From: Promethearchaeota archaeon
Lineage (GTDB): Archaea > Asgardarchaeota > Lokiarchaeia > Sigyniarchaeales > SOKP01
Length of the DNA stretch: 22,524 nucleotides
NCBI GenBank assembly: GCA_019894815.1
Contig: JAGXNU010000011.1
Location: forward strand, 1-22,524
Direction: 5' to 3'
The position numbers were made by a program, and so were the translations under genes. This document shows positions 14,191-22,511 of the stretch, piece after piece. The notes under the pieces are model-generated. The model had not been told where the DNA came from. It searched no databases and saw nothing but the letters and a program-made list of their open reading frames with translations. Numbering within the stretch: position 1 is the first letter of the stretch; each line of letters begins with the position of its first letter.

Positions 14191-17100
14191 ATGCCAAATA
14201 TAAGCAGTATCATGGTAATAGGAGCTGGAATTTCGGGAATTGAAGCCAGCCTTACTTTGGGTGAACAAGGTTATAAAGTAATTCTAGTCGAAAAATTATC
14301 CTCGGTCGGTGGACGTATGGCTCAACTTGATAAAACATTTCCAACCTTAGATTGTTCGATTTGTATTCTAGCGCCAAAGATGGTGGAAGTAGCTAGACAC
14401 CCTAATGTAGAACTTCTCATGTATTCGGAAGTTCAAGAAGTATCTGGTGAAACTGGTAATTTTAAAGTGAAGGTCGTTAAAAAAGCACGATATGTTGATT
14501 GGGATAAATGTACAGGTTGTGGCGCATGTATGGAAAAGTGTCCCATGAAAAAGATTCCGAGCGAGTTTGAAGAAGAAATAGGTAATCGCACTGCTATATA
14601 CATTCCTTTTCCACAAGCCGTACCAAGAAAGGCAGTCATTGATGCTGAAAAATGTCTATATCTAACGAAAAATGCGTGCCAGTTATGTGAAAAAGAGTGT
14701 GAAGCTGAAGCTATTACTTGGGATATGAAAGACGAAGTAGTTGAGTATGATGTGGCATCAATAATTGTTGCTACAGGAATAGATCTATTAGATCCAACAC
14801 CGATAGTTAGATATCATTATGGAGAGTATCCTAATGTCATTACAGCAATGCAATATGAACGTTTATTGAGCGCATCTGGTCCTACTGAAGGACAATTGCT
14901 TAGACCTTCAGATAAAAAACATGCTCTAGAAATTGGTTTTATTGGATGCGTTGGTTCTCGAAATGAGGATTTATGTGCTTATTGTTCGAAATTTTGTTGC
15001 ATGTATATGGCCAAAGAAGGGGTTGTCACTCGAGAACACGCACCTGAGACAAATGTAACGATATTTTTTAATGATACTCGTGTAATCGGAAAAAATCAAG
15101 AAGAATTCATTGAAAGAGCAAAAGACGAATACAAATTAATTTATTATCGTGGAATTCCCGGTGATATTAGAGAAAATCCGGAGAATCATAACCTTTTTGT
15201 AAAACACGCGAATCTAGATACGGGAGACGTTGAAACTAGTGAATTTGATTTGGTGGTATTGGCTAATGCAGTGATCCCCCGTAAAGGAACTGAAAAGCTT
15301 GCCGAAATGTTGGGTATTGAAACAAACGAATTAGGGTTTTTTAAAACAAAAAATTCGACCGAAGATCTACGATCTACTCGGGATGGGATCTATGTAAGTG
15401 GTTCTTGCCAATCCCCTGACGATATAGCTAATTCGGTAGCAAAAGCGGGAGGGGCTGCGGCGTTAGCAGCTTTACATGCCGTTCCTTTAAGTCCTGAAGA
15501 ATTAGAAGTTATTTTACCTCCATTAAAAGTAGTAAATCCTAGAGACGAACCAAGAATAGGAGTATTTGTTTGCATGTGTGGAGTAAATATAGGGGGATAT
15601 ATGGATGTTCCGGCGCTTGTTAAGTATTCCAAAACGCTCCCAAATGTAGTTTTCTCGATGGACAATAAATATAGTTGTTCAAGTCTCACACAAGATATTA
15701 TTAAGGAAAAAATTGTGGAATTAGACTTAAACCGGGTAATAGTTGCTGCATGCACACCAAGAACTCACGAACCATTATTTCAAAAAACTATTCGAGAAGC
15801 AGGGCTAAACGAATATTTATTTAATTTCGTAAGTATTCGGGAATTAGATTCTTGGGTTCATATGAAGGAATATGAAAAGGCGACGGATAAAGCAAAAGAT
15901 CTAATAAGAATGGGTGTAGCACGTGCACGATTTCAAAAATCAGAAATTAGAATAAAGGGAAGTGTTGTCCCAGAGGCGTTAATAGTTGGTGGAGGTATCG
16001 CTGGAATGTCTGCTGCCATGGAAATTGCCAAAAAAGGCTTCAAAGTACACCTTATAGAGAAAGAAGAAAAATTAGGTGGGCAATTAAACCTTATTTACAA
16101 GATTAATTTCGATAGGATTGACTCAAAACAGTTTTTAGAAGAGAAACTTAAAGAATTTAACGGGTTAAAAAATTTCACGGCTTACTTAAATTCCGAAGTT
16201 GTAGAAGTTAAGGGTTCAATAGGAGATTTTAACATTAAAGTTAAAAATTTAGCTGATGAGAAAACCACGGATTTAAACGTTGGAGTTATAATCGCTGCTA
16301 CTGGCGCTTACGAATATAAACCAGAAGGTTGGTACCATTACGGGGAAGACAAGAGAATAATGACTCAACTAGATCTATCTCAAAAGTTAAGAGACAATGA
16401 ACTAAAGGATGGCGAGACTTTCGTCTTCATTCACTGTGTTGCTTCGCGACAACCTGAGGGCGGTAATGGAGTTACATATTGTTCATTAATATGTTGTTCT
16501 GAATCTATAAGACACGCTTTATACGTAAAAGAAAATTACCCTAATTCGCAAATTTTTGTACTCTATAGAGATATACGCGTAGGAACTGATGAAGAACAAT
16601 ATTACTGGAAAGCTCGTGAAAACATCAATTACATTCGATTTAACGATTACCCCGAAGTTGATCTCGTAAATGGTAAAATAAATGTCAAGGTTAACGATAT
16701 TTTAACTCAAACAAATCTGAACATCGAAGCTGACAATGTAGTCCTGTCGACACCTTTAGTACCCAATGATACTAAAAAACTTGGAGAATTCATAAAGTGT
16801 GCCAGAGATCAAAAAGGGTTCTTTTTAGAAGCTCACGTAAAATTAAGACCCGTTGATTTTGCGACTGATGGAATTTATTTAGCTGGTACTGCTCACGGAC
16901 CAAAAGGGATTGCTGATTCGATATCTCAAGGAAGAGCTGCTGCTGCCCACGCGCTAATTCCTTTAATTTCTGGAGAAGTAGAAAATGAACCACTGGTTTC
17001 AGTCGTTAACCCCGCATTATGCATAGCTTGTCAAAAATGTGAGGAAGTATGTAACTTCGGAGCTATTGGAGTCAATTTTGATAACGAAGTGTTGGTTTCA

Positions 17101-17679
17101 GAGTCTAATCCTTTATTGTGTAAAGGATGTGGAGATTGTTCGGCAGCGTGCCCAGCAGGGGCAATTACTATGCAACATTTTGCCGACGATCAAATATACC
17201 CAATGATTACAGAAGCAGTTAAAGGAGATTTTATAGACGAAAGACCCAGGATTGTAGCTTTCTTATGCAATTGGTGTAGCTATGCAGGAGCAGATACTTG
17301 TGGTGTAAGTAGATTTCAATACCCTCCTAATATTAGGCCTATTAGGGTCATGTGTACGGGAAGAATTCCGAAAAGTTTCATATTACAAGCATTTTTGGAA
17401 GGTGCCGATGGAGTGTTTATTGGTGGATGCCACATTGGAGATTGTCATTATATCGAAGGCAATTACGACATGTTAAGGCGGTACAATGAGATTCACGAAA
17501 CTTTAGAAAGTGTAGGAATTAATCCCGAACGTTATCGACTTGAATGGGTATCAGCTAGCGAAGGTAAGCGTTTCTCTCAAGTTATTACGGAATTCGTTAA
17601 TAAAGTGAAAGAACTTGGACCATTAAGTGAAACAGGAGACAAAATTAAAAAAAAAGAAAAAGCTAAGGAGGGTGCTTAA
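14191..17679 (+). CDS. hdrA: Fused HdrA-HdrA-MvhD protein (QmoA-QmoB-like electron-bifurcating flavoprotein)
   Basis: A 1162-residue chain with two HdrA modules and an MvhD module. Module 1 (about 1-445) starts directly at the FAD site GAGISG (11-16). It keeps the HdrA stretch GGRMAQLDKTFPTLDCSICI (40-59) and holds a ferredoxin-like insert with C107/C110/C113/C117 and C155/C163/C166/C170. Module 2 (about 450-1010) has the HdrA N-terminal domain that module 1 lacks (GVFVCMCGVNIGG, C461 and C463) and a second FAD site GGGIAG (600-605). Its flavin domain lacks the DKTFPT-x-DCSICI segment. It then carries two 4Fe-4S motifs (C944/947/950/954 and C977/980/983/987). The C-terminus (about 1018-1140) is MvhD-like, with CNWCSYAGADTC from C1026. 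This order matches QmoA joined to QmoB. Its role is to split or merge electron pairs among ferredoxin, an MvhD-side donor and HdrBC/MetVF. AAGGAGG near its 3' end serves hdrC. Confidence 0.93.
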   Translation: MPNISSIMVIGAGISGIEASLTLGEQGYKVILVEKLSSVGGRMAQLDKTFPTLDCSICILAPKMVEVARHPNVELLMYSEVQEVSGETGNFKVKVVKKARYVDWDKCTGCGACMEKCPMKKIPSEFEEEIGNRTAIYIPFPQAVPRKAVIDAEKCLYLTKNACQLCEKECEAEAITWDMKDEVVEYDVASIIVATGIDLLDPTPIVRYHYGEYPNVITAMQYERLLSASGPTEGQLLRPSDKKHALEIGFIGCVGSRNEDLCAYCSKFCCMYMAKEGVVTREHAPETNVTIFFNDTRVIGKNQEEFIERAKDEYKLIYYRGIPGDIRENPENHNLFVKHANLDTGDVETSEFDLVVLANAVIPRKGTEKLAEMLGIETNELGFFKTKNSTEDLRSTRDGIYVSGSCQSPDDIANSVAKAGGAAALAALHAVPLSPEELEVILPPLKVVNPRDEPRIGVFVCMCGVNIGGYMDVPALVKYSKTLPNVVFSMDNKYSCSSLTQDIIKEKIVELDLNRVIVAACTPRTHEPLFQKTIREAGLNEYLFNFVSIRELDSWVHMKEYEKATDKAKDLIRMGVARARFQKSEIRIKGSVVPEALIVGGGIAGMSAAMEIAKKGFKVHLIEKEEKLGGQLNLIYKINFDRIDSKQFLEEKLKEFNGLKNFTAYLNSEVVEVKGSIGDFNIKVKNLADEKTTDLNVGVIIAATGAYEYKPEGWYHYGEDKRIMTQLDLSQKLRDNELKDGETFVFIHCVASRQPEGGNGVTYCSLICCSESIRHALYVKENYPNSQIFVLYRDIRVGTDEEQYYWKARENINYIRFNDYPEVDLVNGKINVKVNDILTQTNLNIEADNVVLSTPLVPNDTKKLGEFIKCARDQKGFFLEAHVKLRPVDFATDGIYLAGTAHGPKGIADSISQGRAAAAHALIPLISGEVENEPLVSVVNPALCIACQKCEEVCNFGAIGVNFDNEVLVSESNPLLCKGCGDCSAACPAGAITMQHFADDQIYPMITEAVKGDFIDERPRIVAFLCNWCSYAGADTCGVSRFQYPPNIRPIRVMCTGRIPKSFILQAFLEGADGVFIGGCHIGDCHYIEGNYDMLRRYNEIHETLESVGINPERYRLEWVSASEGKRFSQVITEFVNKVKELGPLSETGDKIKKKEKAKEGA

Positions 17680-17681
17680 AG

Positions 17682-18218
17682 ATGTCTGATAAAGTTGTAA
17701 AACAAGCTAAAGATTTAGATAATAATTTTAGGTACGAAATTAGTGAAAAAATAGGGGCAAAATCTTTATTAAAATGTATTCAATGCGGAGTATGTAGCTC
17801 TGGTTGCACAGTAACGGAATATGTTGATTTACAACCTCATAGAGTTGTTGCTTCATGCCTTCTTGGATTAAGAGACGAAGTGTTATCGAGCAACGCTATA
17901 TGGACATGCTCACTATGCCATCGGTGCACAGAGAGGTGTCCAAAGAATGTAGATTATTCCTTTATCTTAGCGCTCCTAAGAAATATGGCAGTGAAAGAAG
18001 GAAATGTGCCGATAGAATATTCTGCTACGATAAATACAATTTATAATAACGGTTTTGTAATACCATATACTGGTGGAATGAAAACTACTATAGACAGAAG
18101 AAGAAATAAAATGGACTTACCAGAGATCGTAGGTCCTAATTTAGATGAGATTCAATTCATAATAAAAGAGACCGGACTAGGGAATTTAATAAAAAAAGCA
18201 GAGGAGGATGAAAAATAA
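17682..18218 (+). CDS. hdrC: Heterodisulfide reductase-like subunit C
   Basis: A 178-residue iron-sulfur protein that carries electrons between HdrA and HdrB. Two classic 4Fe-4S motifs are present: C32-x2-C35-x2-C38-x3-C42 (CIQCGVCSSGC) and C76-x2-C79-x2-C82-x3-CP (CSLCHRCTERCPKN). They are followed by the HdrC helix DYSFILALLRNMAVKEG. No transmembrane helices are present, so it is the soluble HdrC type and not a DsrM- or HdrE-linked membrane form. The ATG follows the hdrA stop by two bases, with AAGGAGG inside the end of hdrA as ribosome binding site, and its TAA overlaps the hdrB ATG by one base. Translation is therefore probably coupled. Confidence 0.95.
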   Translation: MSDKVVKQAKDLDNNFRYEISEKIGAKSLLKCIQCGVCSSGCTVTEYVDLQPHRVVASCLLGLRDEVLSSNAIWTCSLCHRCTERCPKNVDYSFILALLRNMAVKEGNVPIEYSATINTIYNNGFVIPYTGGMKTTIDRRRNKMDLPEIVGPNLDEIQFIIKETGLGNLIKKAEEDEK

Positions 18219-19099
18219 TGGAATTTGCGTTGTATTTAGGGTGTACAATCCCTTTGAAAATGCCACATTTTGAAAAAGCCTTTCGAGAAATCTCTGAAAT
18301 CTTAGGAATAACCTATAAGGAGATGGAGGGTGCGGGATGTTGTCCTGATCCTGTAGCAACTCAATCGCTTAATATTGATACTTGGTTAACATTAGGAGCG
18401 AGAAACCTAGCTATTGCCGAAAAACTTGGATTAGACATTATGACCGTGTGTTCTGGATGTTATGAGACCTTAAAAACGGTTTATGTTTTATTAGAAGAAA
18501 ATAAGGCAGCATTTGATAGAGTTAATGCCATTCTAGGCAAGCTTGGAATCGAATATAAGGGGACTTCAAAAGTTCTTCATTTCGCGGAATTGTTTAGCCA
18601 AGATGAGATGCTTGAGAAGATTAAAAGCAAAGTTGTTAAACCGTTAGATAGTTTAAATATTGCTTCGCATTATGGTTGTCATCTTATAAGACCTTCAAAA
18701 ATAATGCAATTTGATGATCCCGAACGGCCTGAGAGCATGGATAAAATACTAAGAGCTATAGGAGCTTCACCTCTAGAATTTGCAGCTAAACTTGAATGCT
18801 GTGGATTTTGTGCTAGACTACAAGATGAGATAGGAATGAATTTAGTCGAAGAAAAAATGACTGAATTAAAAGATCTCGACAAAGAAGTAGATGGAATGGT
18901 TGCTGTTTGTCCCGCTTGTGCTACTCAATATGATAGAAAAGAAAAAATGATCTCCAGAAAAAGCGAGAAAGAACTTGACATTCCCGTTTTATATCTAGCA
19001 GAATTAATAGCAATCGCTTTTGGAGTCGATACAACAAAGCTAGCTTTAAAGCAGCGAGCCGTAAAACCAACAAAATTAATGGAAAAATTAAAAATATAA
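18218..19099 (+). CDS. hdrB: Heterodisulfide reductase-like subunit B
   Basis: A 293-residue protein with two cysteine-rich CCG domains. In methanogens these bind a pair of non-cubane 4Fe-4S clusters that reduce a disulfide. Domain 1 has YLGCTIP (C9), GAGCCPDP (C41-C42) and VCSGCYETL. Domain 2 has HYGCHLIRPS, LECCGFCARL and AVCPACATQYDR. All expected cysteines are present, so both cluster sites look intact. In the bacterial MetVF-HdrABC complex HdrB is the candidate contact to MetVF; whether it reduces a disulfide here is unknown. GAGGAGGATG before the ATG is a strong ribosome binding site. A nine-T run soon after the stop (about 19102-19110) may attenuate transcription before metV. Confidence 0.95.
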   Translation: MEFALYLGCTIPLKMPHFEKAFREISEILGITYKEMEGAGCCPDPVATQSLNIDTWLTLGARNLAIAEKLGLDIMTVCSGCYETLKTVYVLLEENKAAFDRVNAILGKLGIEYKGTSKVLHFAELFSQDEMLEKIKSKVVKPLDSLNIASHYGCHLIRPSKIMQFDDPERPESMDKILRAIGASPLEFAAKLECCGFCARLQDEIGMNLVEEKMTELKDLDKEVDGMVAVCPACATQYDRKEKMISRKSEKELDIPVLYLAELIAIAFGVDTTKLALKQRAVKPTKLMEKLKI

Positions 19100-19151
19100 T
19101 AATTTTTTTTTACAATTTAAAATAAAATCTGAAAAAACAAGAATAAAAAGC

Positions 19152-19856
19152 GTGTATGATATGATAATTACACAACTAAAAGACATAAACGAAATTTATG
19201 AAATGGTTAAGAGCTATAACAAGATATTAATAGCGGGATGCGATGGTTGCTGTCAACCACCACGATCCATAAATGAAGCAAAGGTTCTTGGACAACTTTT
19301 AGAACTAAAAGCCCGAACTGAAGGTAAGGAGTTAAAATGGAAGGCTATAACGGTATTAAGACAGTGCGACGATAGAATTGCAGCAACAACAGTGCGACCT
19401 TACATCGACGACTACGAAGCTATTGTTTCTCTTGCTTGTGGACTTGGTGTCGTAATGCTGAATAAAGTGCTTCCCAGTAAGTTAACGTTCCCTGCCCAAG
19501 ATAGCATGTTTGGAGGTGTACAAAACAGTGGTGAGAATAATTTCATTGAATATTGTGAAGAGTGTGGAGATTGTATAATTGGAGAGACGGGAGGATTATG
19601 TCCTCGAGCAGGATGTGCTAAACATTTAAGTAACGGCCCCTGTGGAGGAATGGTGGATGGGATGTGTGAAGTAGGGGGCTATACGATTCCTTGCGCGTGG
19701 GTGCGCATATGGACAAGACTAAAAGAATTTAATAGACTCGATCTCTTTAAAAAATACAGATCTCCAAGGGACTTTCGCACGTCTACCAGTCCGGGATTCT
19801 TAGTTATTAATAAAGAATATACTAACGAAGAAGAAAAAGAGGAGGTGGAAAATTAA
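19152..19856 (+). CDS. metV: MetV, zinc/iron-sulfur partner of methylene-tetrahydrofolate reductase
   Basis: A 234-residue protein of the MTHFR C-terminal family, the small subunit that pairs with MetF in acetogen-type reductases. It is cysteine-rich: AGCDGCCQPPRS (about 29-40), LRQCDD, SLACGLG, and the defining cluster EYCEECGDCIIGETGGLCPR then AGCAKHLSNGPCGGMVDG, ending with MCEVGGYTIPCAW. These residues can bind zinc and one or more Fe-S clusters, giving MetF an electron route other than NAD(P)H. The outer start is GTG (19152); ATG at 19161 is an in-frame alternative, and neither has a clear ribosome binding site. It is 52 bases after hdrB, and its stop directly abuts the metF ATG. Confidence 0.92.
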   Translation: MYDMIITQLKDINEIYEMVKSYNKILIAGCDGCCQPPRSINEAKVLGQLLELKARTEGKELKWKAITVLRQCDDRIAATTVRPYIDDYEAIVSLACGLGVVMLNKVLPSKLTFPAQDSMFGGVQNSGENNFIEYCEECGDCIIGETGGLCPRAGCAKHLSNGPCGGMVDGMCEVGGYTIPCAWVRIWTRLKEFNRLDLFKKYRSPRDFRTSTSPGFLVINKEYTNEEEKEEVEN

Positions 19857-20819
19857 ATGGCAAAAAGAAAGGCATATAGTCAATTATGTAAAGCGATCGA
19901 AGCAGGTCATTTTGTTTTCACGGGCGAACTCGAACCAAAAAAAATCTTGGATCTTAGCGAGATTATCCATTCCGCAAAGGAAATGAAAAAGACCAAAAGA
20001 ATCGTAGCGGCAAATGTAACGGATGGACCACAAGGCGATGCTTACATGTCGTCATTGGTTCCAAGCTATAAAGTTCAAGAAGACGCGGGAATTGAAGCAG
20101 TGTGGCAAGTCACAGTTAGGGATCGAAATCGAGTTGCCCTCTTTGGGGATGTAATATCTGGTGCAATTTTGGGGCTTAAAAACATTCTAACTCTCACAGG
20201 GGACCATACGGCTCTTGGAGACCACAAAAAGGCTCGTGCAGTCTATGATATTGATAGTACACAATTCTGTGAAATGCTTTCTATAATGATTGACGAAGGA
20301 ACTGACTACGAAGGGAATGAGCTAAAGGGAGGTAAAATAGAAATGAATTTTGGTTGCGTTGCTAACCCTAATAGTAACCCTCGCGAACCAGAAATCCTAA
20401 AGGTTGGTCGTAAGATAGATCGTGGTGTTGATTTTATCCAAACGCAAACAGCGTTTGATATTGACGACGCAAAAGACTTCCTAAAAGATCTAGAACAATA
20501 TAATGTTCCAGTGCTTCTTGGACTCTTTCCATTAAAAAGTCACGGAATAGCTTGGTACTTTGATAATTATATCCCTGGAGTTAGCGTTCCAAAAGATCTT
20601 TTAAAAGCTCTTAAAAAAGCAGAAAAGGATAATAAAGGAAATAAACCTGGCAAATATGCAGCTATTGACAAGATAAACATTGAATTTTTCAAGCCCTTTA
20701 TTGCAGAGATCAAGAAAACTACTAAAGCAGCAGGTATTCATTGTATGGCAGTTGAGTATGAAAGACTTTTCGCACCATTACTTGGAGAATACCCCGAATA
20801 CGTAAATTATTCAATGTAA
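19857..20819 (+). CDS. metF: Methylene-tetrahydrofolate reductase, MetF
   Basis: A TIM-barrel FAD enzyme (320 residues) that interconverts methylene- and methyl-tetrahydrofolate. Family features in order are FVFTGELEPKK with the catalytic Glu position (about 19-29), AANVTDGPQGDAYMSSLVPS, the flavin-binding segment LTLTGDHTALGDHKKARAVY (about 112-131), MNFGCVANPNSNPREPEI and the barrel end FIQTQTAFDIDD followed by PVLLGLFPLKS. It has no NADH-domain extension, as expected when MetV supplies electrons. Most archaea use the unrelated Mer with methanopterin, so MetF suggests a folate-type carrier here, consistent with glyA at the window edge. GAGGAGGTGG lies ahead of the ATG. An AT palindrome with a T-run follows the stop. 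Confidence 0.95.
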   Translation: MAKRKAYSQLCKAIEAGHFVFTGELEPKKILDLSEIIHSAKEMKKTKRIVAANVTDGPQGDAYMSSLVPSYKVQEDAGIEAVWQVTVRDRNRVALFGDVISGAILGLKNILTLTGDHTALGDHKKARAVYDIDSTQFCEMLSIMIDEGTDYEGNELKGGKIEMNFGCVANPNSNPREPEILKVGRKIDRGVDFIQTQTAFDIDDAKDFLKDLEQYNVPVLLGLFPLKSHGIAWYFDNYIPGVSVPKDLLKALKKAEKDNKGNKPGKYAAIDKINIEFFKPFIAEIKKTTKAAGIHCMAVEYERLFAPLLGEYPEYVNYSM

Positions 20820-20831
20820 TTTAATTTTTTT

Positions 20832-20855
20832 AAAATTTTAATTAAAATTTTTTTT
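20832..20855 (+). terminator. Terminator candidate at the end of the hdr-met operon
   Basis: AAAATTTTAATTAAAATTTT (20832-20851) is a perfect 20-base palindrome running into more T (to 20855), 12 bases after the metF stop. It is all AT, so the RNA stem is weak, but the T-run alone suits archaeal termination. A TATA-like TTTATATATTTG for the next gene overlaps its downstream edge. Confidence 0.45.
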
Positions 20856-20893
20856 ATATATTTGTAAAAAAAACCCCATAGGAAAGAATAGAA

Positions 20894-21343
20894 ATGAAAA
20901 ATATGGATGATAAAGATAAAAGAATATTAGAAATGCTTATAGAAGATTCTAGAAGGCCATATCGTGAAGTTGCAGATGATGTGGGCTTGTCTGAATCAAC
21001 AGTAAGAAAACGTGTTTTAAAACTCCAAGAAGAGGGGGTAATCGAGAAATTTACAATTAAAATCTGCCGTGAAGAAGAAAGATGTATAATAGCTTTTCTT
21101 ACCCTGATTCCAAGGAACGAGTCTGAAATGAAAGATTTATTACGTGAAACGCAAATCATACCTCAATGTGAAGAAGTATACTTTCTTGCAGGTCAATGTG
21201 GAGTACTAGTGAAGGTAAATATACCCGAAATAACGGAATTGGATGCTTTAATCGAAAATTTCAGGGGAAGAAGCGATGTAAAGAGTGTTGAAAGGGTATG
21301 TGTGGTATTAAAAAATTTAAAAACCTCAAATCCTGAAAAATAA
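20894..21343 (+). CDS. Lrp/AsnC family regulator next to the hdr-met operon
   Basis: A 149-residue feast/famine regulator. The winged helix-turn-helix covers about 5-55 (DKDKRILEMLIEDSRRPYRE, then DVGLSESTVRKRVLKLQEEG), and a RAM-like ligand and assembly domain covers about 65-142. It has five cysteines in the C-terminal part (ICREEERC, PQCEEVYF, AGQCG, RVCVV), more than the other Lrp protein in this window, so redox or metal sensing is conceivable but unproven. GGAAAG (20880-20885) is a modest ribosome binding site about 8 nt before the ATG. It lies 74 bases after metF on the same strand, beyond a probable terminator. Proximity makes it a candidate controller of that operon. Confidence 0.9.
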   Translation: MKNMDDKDKRILEMLIEDSRRPYREVADDVGLSESTVRKRVLKLQEEGVIEKFTIKICREEERCIIAFLTLIPRNESEMKDLLRETQIIPQCEEVYFLAGQCGVLVKVNIPEITELDALIENFRGRSDVKSVERVCVVLKNLKTSNPEK

Positions 21344-21450
21344 AAAATCTCAAAACAGTTAGAAATTAAAATAAACAGCATAAATTTTTATTAGAGATCA
21401 TTATAAAGAATAAATTAACCAATTTTATGGTGAATTTTAATAAGACAAGT

Positions 21451-21460
21451 TTTTATATAG
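21451..21460 (+). promoter_or_regulatory. TATA-box candidate for the ABC exporter operon
   Basis: TTTTATATAG lies 71 bases before the start of the ATPase gene and stands out against its flanks. Expected transcription start is near 21484, leaving a leader of about 40 nt. No strong Shine-Dalgarno sequence precedes the ATG. Confidence 0.45.
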
Positions 21461-21521
21461 GTTTTGATTTTATAATTCGATTCAAGACAATTATACTGAA
21501 TTAATTATTTGGCTTAAAATA

Positions 21522-22511
21522 ATGGAAACTGTCATTAGACTTGAAAATGTTGTAAAAATTTTCTATAATAAGAAGAACAAAAAATTGCCTGAAGAGAGGA
21601 GAGATGTCATTGCTTTGGGAGGGGTCTCTCTTGAAGTCAATAAAGGAGAAATTTTTGGATTGTTAGGACCAAACGGAGCTGGAAAAACTACAGCCATTAG
21701 ATGTATCGCAGGTATCCTTCAATTAAATTCTGGTAAAATTTACATCAAAAATCAAGAGTTAAATAAATCCACAGCTCATGTATTTAGAAGAGATTTAGGA
21801 TTTCTTACAGAAAACCATGGCAATTATGAAAACCTCACTCTCCATGATAATCTACAATTTTTTGGTAGTTTTTATGCATTAAATAATCTTGAAGAAAGAA
21901 TTGATACTACTTTGAAGCAAATGGGACTGCTTGAACGAAAAGAAATGAAAGCAGGCAAACTTTCTAAAGGACAAAAACAAAGACTAGCTATCGCTCGCAC
22001 TATCCTTCATGATCCGGAAATTTTATTTTTTGACGAACCTACAGCAGGACTAGACCCCGCAGCTTCCGTTCATGTGAGAAATCTCATTTTAGGATTGAAA
22101 CGAGATGATAGAACGATATTCATCAATAGTCATAATTTGGAAGAGGTACAAAAAATATGCGATCGAGTAGCTATTTTAGATTACGGAAAGATTAAGAGAA
22201 TTGGCGAACCTAGTGAGTTAGGAAAGGATTTATGGGATGCTCAAGAACTAAAGTGTTTGTTAAAGGACCCAATATCCACAGAAATCAATGCAGCATTATC
22301 AAAATTAGACTACATAAAAAAATACAAGATTGAAGATAAAAATATTATAATTTACTCTGATAATATAGATGAAACAACTCCAAGGATCGTAAAAGAATTA
22401 GTAAGATTGGATGCTAATATATTAGAGGTGAGAAGAACCGTTCACTCTCTTGAAGAAATTTATCTTAAACTAATGGATGAAGAACATTTAGGTGATCAAA
22501 ATGGATTTTAA
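21522..22511 (+). CDS. ABC transporter ATP-binding protein, ABC-2 (NatA/CcmA-like) type
   Basis: The cytosolic ATPase subunit of an ABC-2 exporter, 329 residues. Walker A is GLLGPNGAGKTTAIRC (about 47-62), the Q-loop region is LGFLTENHGNYENLTLHDNL, the signature is LSKGQKQRLAIARTI, Walker B is ILFFDEPTAGLDP and the H-loop is NSHNLEEV. All catalytic elements are intact. The N-terminus has a short charged insertion before the ALGGVSLEV strand (NKKNKKLPEERRDV). The C-terminal 90 residues form the regulatory tail of this class, ending SLEEIYLKLMDEE. A probable permease gene begins inside its last codons (overlap 22501-22511). The substrate cannot be told from the ATPase; sodium, lipid or drug export are all possible. 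Confidence 0.95.
   Translation: METVIRLENVVKIFYNKKNKKLPEERRDVIALGGVSLEVNKGEIFGLLGPNGAGKTTAIRCIAGILQLNSGKIYIKNQELNKSTAHVFRRDLGFLTENHGNYENLTLHDNLQFFGSFYALNNLEERIDTTLKQMGLLERKEMKAGKLSKGQKQRLAIARTILHDPEILFFDEPTAGLDPAASVHVRNLILGLKRDDRTIFINSHNLEEVQKICDRVAILDYGKIKRIGEPSELGKDLWDAQELKCLLKDPISTEINAALSKLDYIKKYKIEDKNIIIYSDNIDETTPRIVKELVRLDANILEVRRTVHSLEEIYLKLMDEEHLGDQNGF

Noticed and set aside
15390..15755. Antisense open frame of 121 codons within hdrA
   Set aside because: It lies wholly inside a well-conserved HdrA region on the opposite strand; its composition reflects the reverse reading of hdrA codons.
14191..18218. hdr genes as the methanogen CoM-CoB heterodisulfide reductase
   Set aside because: No methyl-coenzyme M reductase or other methanogenesis gene is here and metV/metF follow directly; the set fits the MetVF-linked Hdr systems better.
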